A stretch of 17,613 bases of DNA from JBKPDV01 sp046728075 (GTDB lineage Bacteria > Acidobacteriota > Thermoanaerobaculia > UBA5066 > Gp7-AA6): positions 1 to 17,613 of the forward strand of contig JBKPDV010000164.1 in assembly GCA_046728075.1 (NCBI GenBank), read 5' to 3'. Made by a program: the position numbers and the translations under genes. Below, piece after piece: positions 15,227 to 17,613 of this stretch. Position 1 is the first letter of the stretch. Each line of letters begins with the position of its first letter. Under the pieces are notes generated by a model. The model made no database searches. It had not been told where the DNA came from and worked only from the letters and a program-made list of their open reading frames with translations.

Positions 15227-16953
15227 CGATGAGCGCTCTGGTCGAGGTGGACAATCTCGCGATCGACTTCGCCACCGGGTCGGGGACGGTGCAGGCCCTG
15301 AAGGGCGTTTCGTTCACGTTGGAGCCGGGCGAGGCGCTCGGGATCGTCGGCGAATCGGGTTCCGGCAAGACCGTGGCCTGCCGCGCGATCCTGAAGCTGA
15401 TCGCGGCCAATGCGATCCTGCGCTCCGGCCGCATCCTGTTCGAGGGCAGGGATGTGCTCGCGATGAATCCCGGCGAGCTGCAGCGCTTTCGCGGTGAGAA
15501 GGCGTCGATGATTTTTCAGAATCCCTCCACGCATCTCGATCCGATCATGACGGTCGGCCGACAGGTTGGCGAGGCGATGGTCGTCCATCGCGGTCTCTCC
15601 TGGACCAGAGCCCGTGCGAGGGCGGTCGAGCTGCTGGAAGACATGCAGATCGCCGAGGCGCAGCGGCGGGTCGCCGCCTTTCCGCACGAGCTCTCTGGTG
15701 GCATGCGACAGAGGGTGATGATCGCGGCCGCCCTCGCCTGCGAGCCCACGCTGCTCATCGCCGACGAGCCGACGACTGCATTGGACGTGACCGTGCAGGC
15801 GCAGATCCTGGACTTGCTGCGGCGGATCCGGCGCGAGCGGCGGCTGTCGCTCATATTGGTCTCGCATGATCTCGGCGTGATCGCGGGGATGTGCGATCGG
15901 GTCGTCGTCATGAAGGACGGATTGGTGCTCGAGACCGGCCCGGTCGATGGCATCCTGGCAAGCCCCCAGCATGAGTACACGAAGCGCCTGATCGCCTCGC
16001 AGCCGGCCTTGATGCGCCCGGCCATCCGACCGGGCCGCCTCGGGCGCGATGGCGATGCTGGAGTCGGCGCGGAGAAACATCGGGTTGCGGTCACGGAGCT
16101 CCGGGTCGAGTTCCAGTCGGCGCAAGGCCTCGCGAGCTGGTTGCTGCGTCGACGACCGCACAAGCTTGTGGCGGTCGACGAGGTCTCGTTTCAACTCGAC
16201 CGCGGCGGGGCGCTGGGTATCGTCGGCGAGTCGGGGTCCGGCAAGAGCACCATCGCGCGCGCGATGATCGGTTTGGTGCGGGCGCAGGGCGGGCAGGTGT
16301 GCGTGGACGGGGAGCCACTCGATCGTCTGCTCTCGGACCGGTCACTCGCGCAGCAGCGCAAGATGCAGATGGTGTTCCAGGATCCGTTCTTGTCGCTGAA
16401 CCCTGCCTTCACCGTCGCACAGACCTTGGCGGAGCCGCTACGCCAGCACGGGCTTTGCCCCGAGAGCGAGATCCGCGCGCGCCTCGCCGAGCTGATGCAG
16501 AAGGTGGAGTTGCCGGAGGCGCTGCTCACCCGGCGCACGACCCAGCTTTCCGGCGGACAACGCCAGCGGGTCGGAATCGCGCGCGCGCTCGCGCTCGAGC
16601 CGGAGATTCTGATCGCCGACGAGGTGACGTCGGCCCTCGACGTGACGATCCAGGCGCAGATCCTGGGGTTGTTCGAGCAGCTGCGGCGCGAGATGTCACT
16701 CACGCTCATCCTCATCTCGCACGATCTCTCAGTGGTCCGCTATCTCTGCGACGAGGTGCTGGTGATGAAGCAAGGAAAGGTGGTCGAACATGGGCCGACC
16801 GCGGCGGTCCTGGACAGCCCGCGCGCGGACTATACGCGGGCCTTGATCGCGGCGATCCCGAAGGTGACTCGTCGCGGCGGGCGAGCGGCACCGATCGATG
16901 CCCTGGAAACAGAGGGTCCGAAGCCTCCGGCGGCAAGACCGGTTTGGCTGTGA
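15223..16953 (+). CDS. Fused two-domain ABC ATPase, DppD-DppF type
   Basis: Both ATPases of the importer in one 576-residue chain. Domain 1: Walker A GESGSGKT (43-50), Q-loop IFQNPS, signature LSGGMRQR (157-164), Walker B LLIADEPTTALD, switch His in SHDLG (214-218). Domain 2: Walker A GESGSGKS (335-342), Q-loop VFQDPF, signature LSGGQRQR (442-449), Walker B ILIADEVTSALD, switch SHDLS. Both domains therefore look catalytically intact. The linker between them (about 258-290) lacks the Cys-containing oligo_HPY tail that often ends stand-alone DppD/OppD proteins. The start at ATG 15223 overlaps the permease stop (ATGA); ATG 15229 is an alternative. It closes the operon. The C-terminal 25 residues are Pro/Ala-rich and not conserved. 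Confidence 0.92.
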   Translation: MTMSALVEVDNLAIDFATGSGTVQALKGVSFTLEPGEALGIVGESGSGKTVACRAILKLIAANAILRSGRILFEGRDVLAMNPGELQRFRGEKASMIFQNPSTHLDPIMTVGRQVGEAMVVHRGLSWTRARARAVELLEDMQIAEAQRRVAAFPHELSGGMRQRVMIAAALACEPTLLIADEPTTALDVTVQAQILDLLRRIRRERRLSLILVSHDLGVIAGMCDRVVVMKDGLVLETGPVDGILASPQHEYTKRLIASQPALMRPAIRPGRLGRDGDAGVGAEKHRVAVTELRVEFQSAQGLASWLLRRRPHKLVAVDEVSFQLDRGGALGIVGESGSGKSTIARAMIGLVRAQGGQVCVDGEPLDRLLSDRSLAQQRKMQMVFQDPFLSLNPAFTVAQTLAEPLRQHGLCPESEIRARLAELMQKVELPEALLTRRTTQLSGGQRQRVGIARALALEPEILIADEVTSALDVTIQAQILGLFEQLRREMSLTLILISHDLSVVRYLCDEVLVMKQGKVVEHGPTAAVLDSPRADYTRALIAAIPKVTRRGGRAAPIDALETEGPKPPAARPVWL

Positions 16954-17208
16954 GCATGAAGATCGATCATCGCGGTGAGCTGTCCCTCCGCGCCACGCCA
17001 GTGCCCGCCGAGTCGGCAGATTGGTTTCAAGATTTAGGTCGGCGGAGGCCGTGGGGGAGCGCCGGCGCACTGCAAGTCTACGCGTCCGATAAGGAGCCGC
17101 GTTCAACGCCTCCTGAAGAATTGCGGGCACCGAAACAGTCTCTTCCGCCGAGACCGAAGAGGCGCGACATGCCAGGATCACCAGAATCGAAGTTGCGATG
17201 AGTTTCAT
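16729..17208 (-). CDS. Candidate small secreted protein, possibly truncated gene
   Basis: On the minus strand ATG 17208 is preceded by GGAGGTG (complement of 17218-17224) with a 9-nt spacer, among the best ribosome binding sites in the window. The first residues, MKLIATSILVILACRASSVSAEE, look like a Sec signal peptide with cleavage after SVSA. The next part, VSVPAILQEALNAAPYRT, is plausible protein, but later residues are Arg-rich and low in quality. The open frame runs on to 16729, which overlaps the end of the ATPase gene by 225 bp. I therefore trust only about 17050-17208. The gene may be broken or frameshifted beyond that point. I do not recognise a family. Confidence 0.3.
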   Translation of the reverse strand: MKLIATSILVILACRASSVSAEETVSVPAILQEALNAAPYRTRRLAVRRRSPTASADLNLETNLPTRRALAWRGGTAHRDDRSSCSQPNRSCRRRLRTLCFQGIDRCRSPAATSHLRDRRDQGPRIVRARAVQDRRGRPMFDHLSLLHHQHLVAEIADH

Positions 17209-17369
17209 GACGCCAATCACCTCCGAAGCACCCGCACAATTGAACGCTACGCTTGGCGTCAAGCTGTTTATGTGAAGCACATCACATTTCGATCAGGTCT
17301 TGCCTCCCAGTGATCGCACCTAATCGACCTCCGTAGAGGCGTCGGTAGAATCGCGGCTTCTGTTGAGGG

Positions 17370-17430
17370 TTCTCGGACGCCTGCCGCTCGAGCCTGTGAC
17401 CTCGTCCATTGGGCGCGAGGCGTCCGAGAA
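17370..17430. repeat. Long inverted repeat upstream of the insertion sequence
   Basis: TTCTCGGACGCCT (17370-17382) and AGGCGTCCGAGAA (17418-17430) are perfect 13-bp inverted copies separated by 35 bp. The match extends by GGG on the outside if one base is bulged. No coding sequence covers it. It may be a transcription stop for the neighbouring element, a recombination or transposon end, or a structured RNA. The surrounding 17209-17550 segment holds no other convincing gene. Confidence 0.45.
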
Positions 17431-17477
17431 TCCCTGACATGTTCTTCGCCAGGGCGGCGAAAGCAGATCGAGCGACT

Positions 17478-17613
17478 AGCAGGCTGCTGAAAAACAGGGT
17501 TCACAATTGTCGGTGGTTCTGATTCTGTGCATGGCAGATTTCCAGGAGCGGTGAAGGTCGTGCGCGGAGAAGATCAGAAGTCGGCCGGGATGTTCAGCTA
17601 CGTGCGGCTGGAG
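17478..17613 (+). mobile_element. Left end of an insertion sequence (IS1182-like), cut by the window edge
   Basis: CAGGCTGCTGAAAAAC (about 17479-17494), preceded by CTAG, resembles terminal sequences of IS1182-type elements. About 70 bp later a transposase-like reading frame begins and runs off the window. The exact boundary, inverted repeat and target duplication cannot be fixed without the right end. Confidence rests mainly on the transposase N-terminus. Confidence 0.5.
17551..17613 (+). CDS. IS1182-like transposase, N-terminal fragment
   Basis: The frame from GTG 17551 gives 21 residues to the window edge, including RGEDQKSAGMFSYVRLE. This matches the opening of DDE transposases of the IS1182 group, in which a segment like GMFSY(V/L)SxE precedes the DUF772 domain. 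AGGAG at 17544-17548 is 2 nt from GTG 17551 and 11 nt from GTG 17560, so 17560 may be the true start. The catalytic residues lie outside the window, so activity cannot be judged. Confidence 0.5.
   Translation, partial: MKVVRGEDQKSAGMFSYVRLE

Noticed and set aside
15109..16194. 361-codon minus-strand open frame opposite the ABC ATPase
   Set aside because: Overlaps an unambiguous ATPase domain and has the Arg/Asp/His-rich look of an antisense frame.
1..17613. CRISPR array, toxin-antitoxin pair or defence island
   Set aside because: No regularly spaced repeats and no recognisable nuclease, toxin or antitoxin genes in either strand.

Overview
The window is GC-rich DNA with densely packed genes, ATG/GTG/TTG starts, Tat signal peptides and short-overlap operons. 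Gene content (FixJ-type receiver, class III cyclase with TolB-like and TPR modules, dipeptide-type ABC operon with a fused ATPase, sulfite dehydrogenase pair) fits an alphaproteobacterium, most likely a soil Rhizobiales/Bradyrhizobium-like organism. That placement is an inference from gene types and base composition, not from a marker gene.

Left part (1-5.8 kb). A possible gene start runs off the left edge on the minus strand, followed by about 680 bp with no convincing gene. A Tat-exported epoxide hydrolase follows, with a perfect palindrome just ahead of its ribosome binding site. A short apparent C-terminal scrap of another alpha/beta hydrolase comes next. Then comes a plus-strand periplasmic redox cluster: a SorA-type molybdenum sulfite dehydrogenase (broken by a one-base frameshift), its SorB-type monohaem cytochrome, a secreted YVTN beta-propeller protein and a small DUF305 protein. 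The last two overlap by 4 bp. The likely logic is periplasmic sulfite oxidation with electrons passing to cytochrome c; the roles of the propeller and DUF305 proteins are unknown, and a metal-related role is only a guess.

Middle (5.8-9.6 kb). A receiver-only, partly degenerate response-regulator protein, a TTG-started EamA/DMT membrane transporter, and on the minus strand a large membrane protein joining a class III adenylate cyclase domain to a TolB-like region and TPRs.

Right part (9.96-17 kb). An FAD-dependent oxidoreductase related to fumarate reductase/3-ketosteroid dehydrogenases is interrupted by both a frameshift and an in-frame TAG. It is followed by a complete peptide/nickel-type (Dpp/Opp) ABC importer: Tat-exported substrate-binding protein, two permeases and one polypeptide with two ATPase domains. 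The last three cistrons are joined by 4-bp overlaps. A strong 12-bp hairpin separates the binding-protein gene from the membrane components.

Right edge (17-17.6 kb). A candidate small secreted-protein start on the minus strand, a long inverted repeat, and the beginning of an insertion sequence with an IS1182-like transposase N-terminus. I see no CRISPR array, tRNA, rRNA, phage or recognisable defence system. The most notable points are the two broken enzyme genes, whose frameshifts are both explained by one missing base in a G or C run (real decay or sequencing error), and the sulfite dehydrogenase/propeller/DUF305 cluster.
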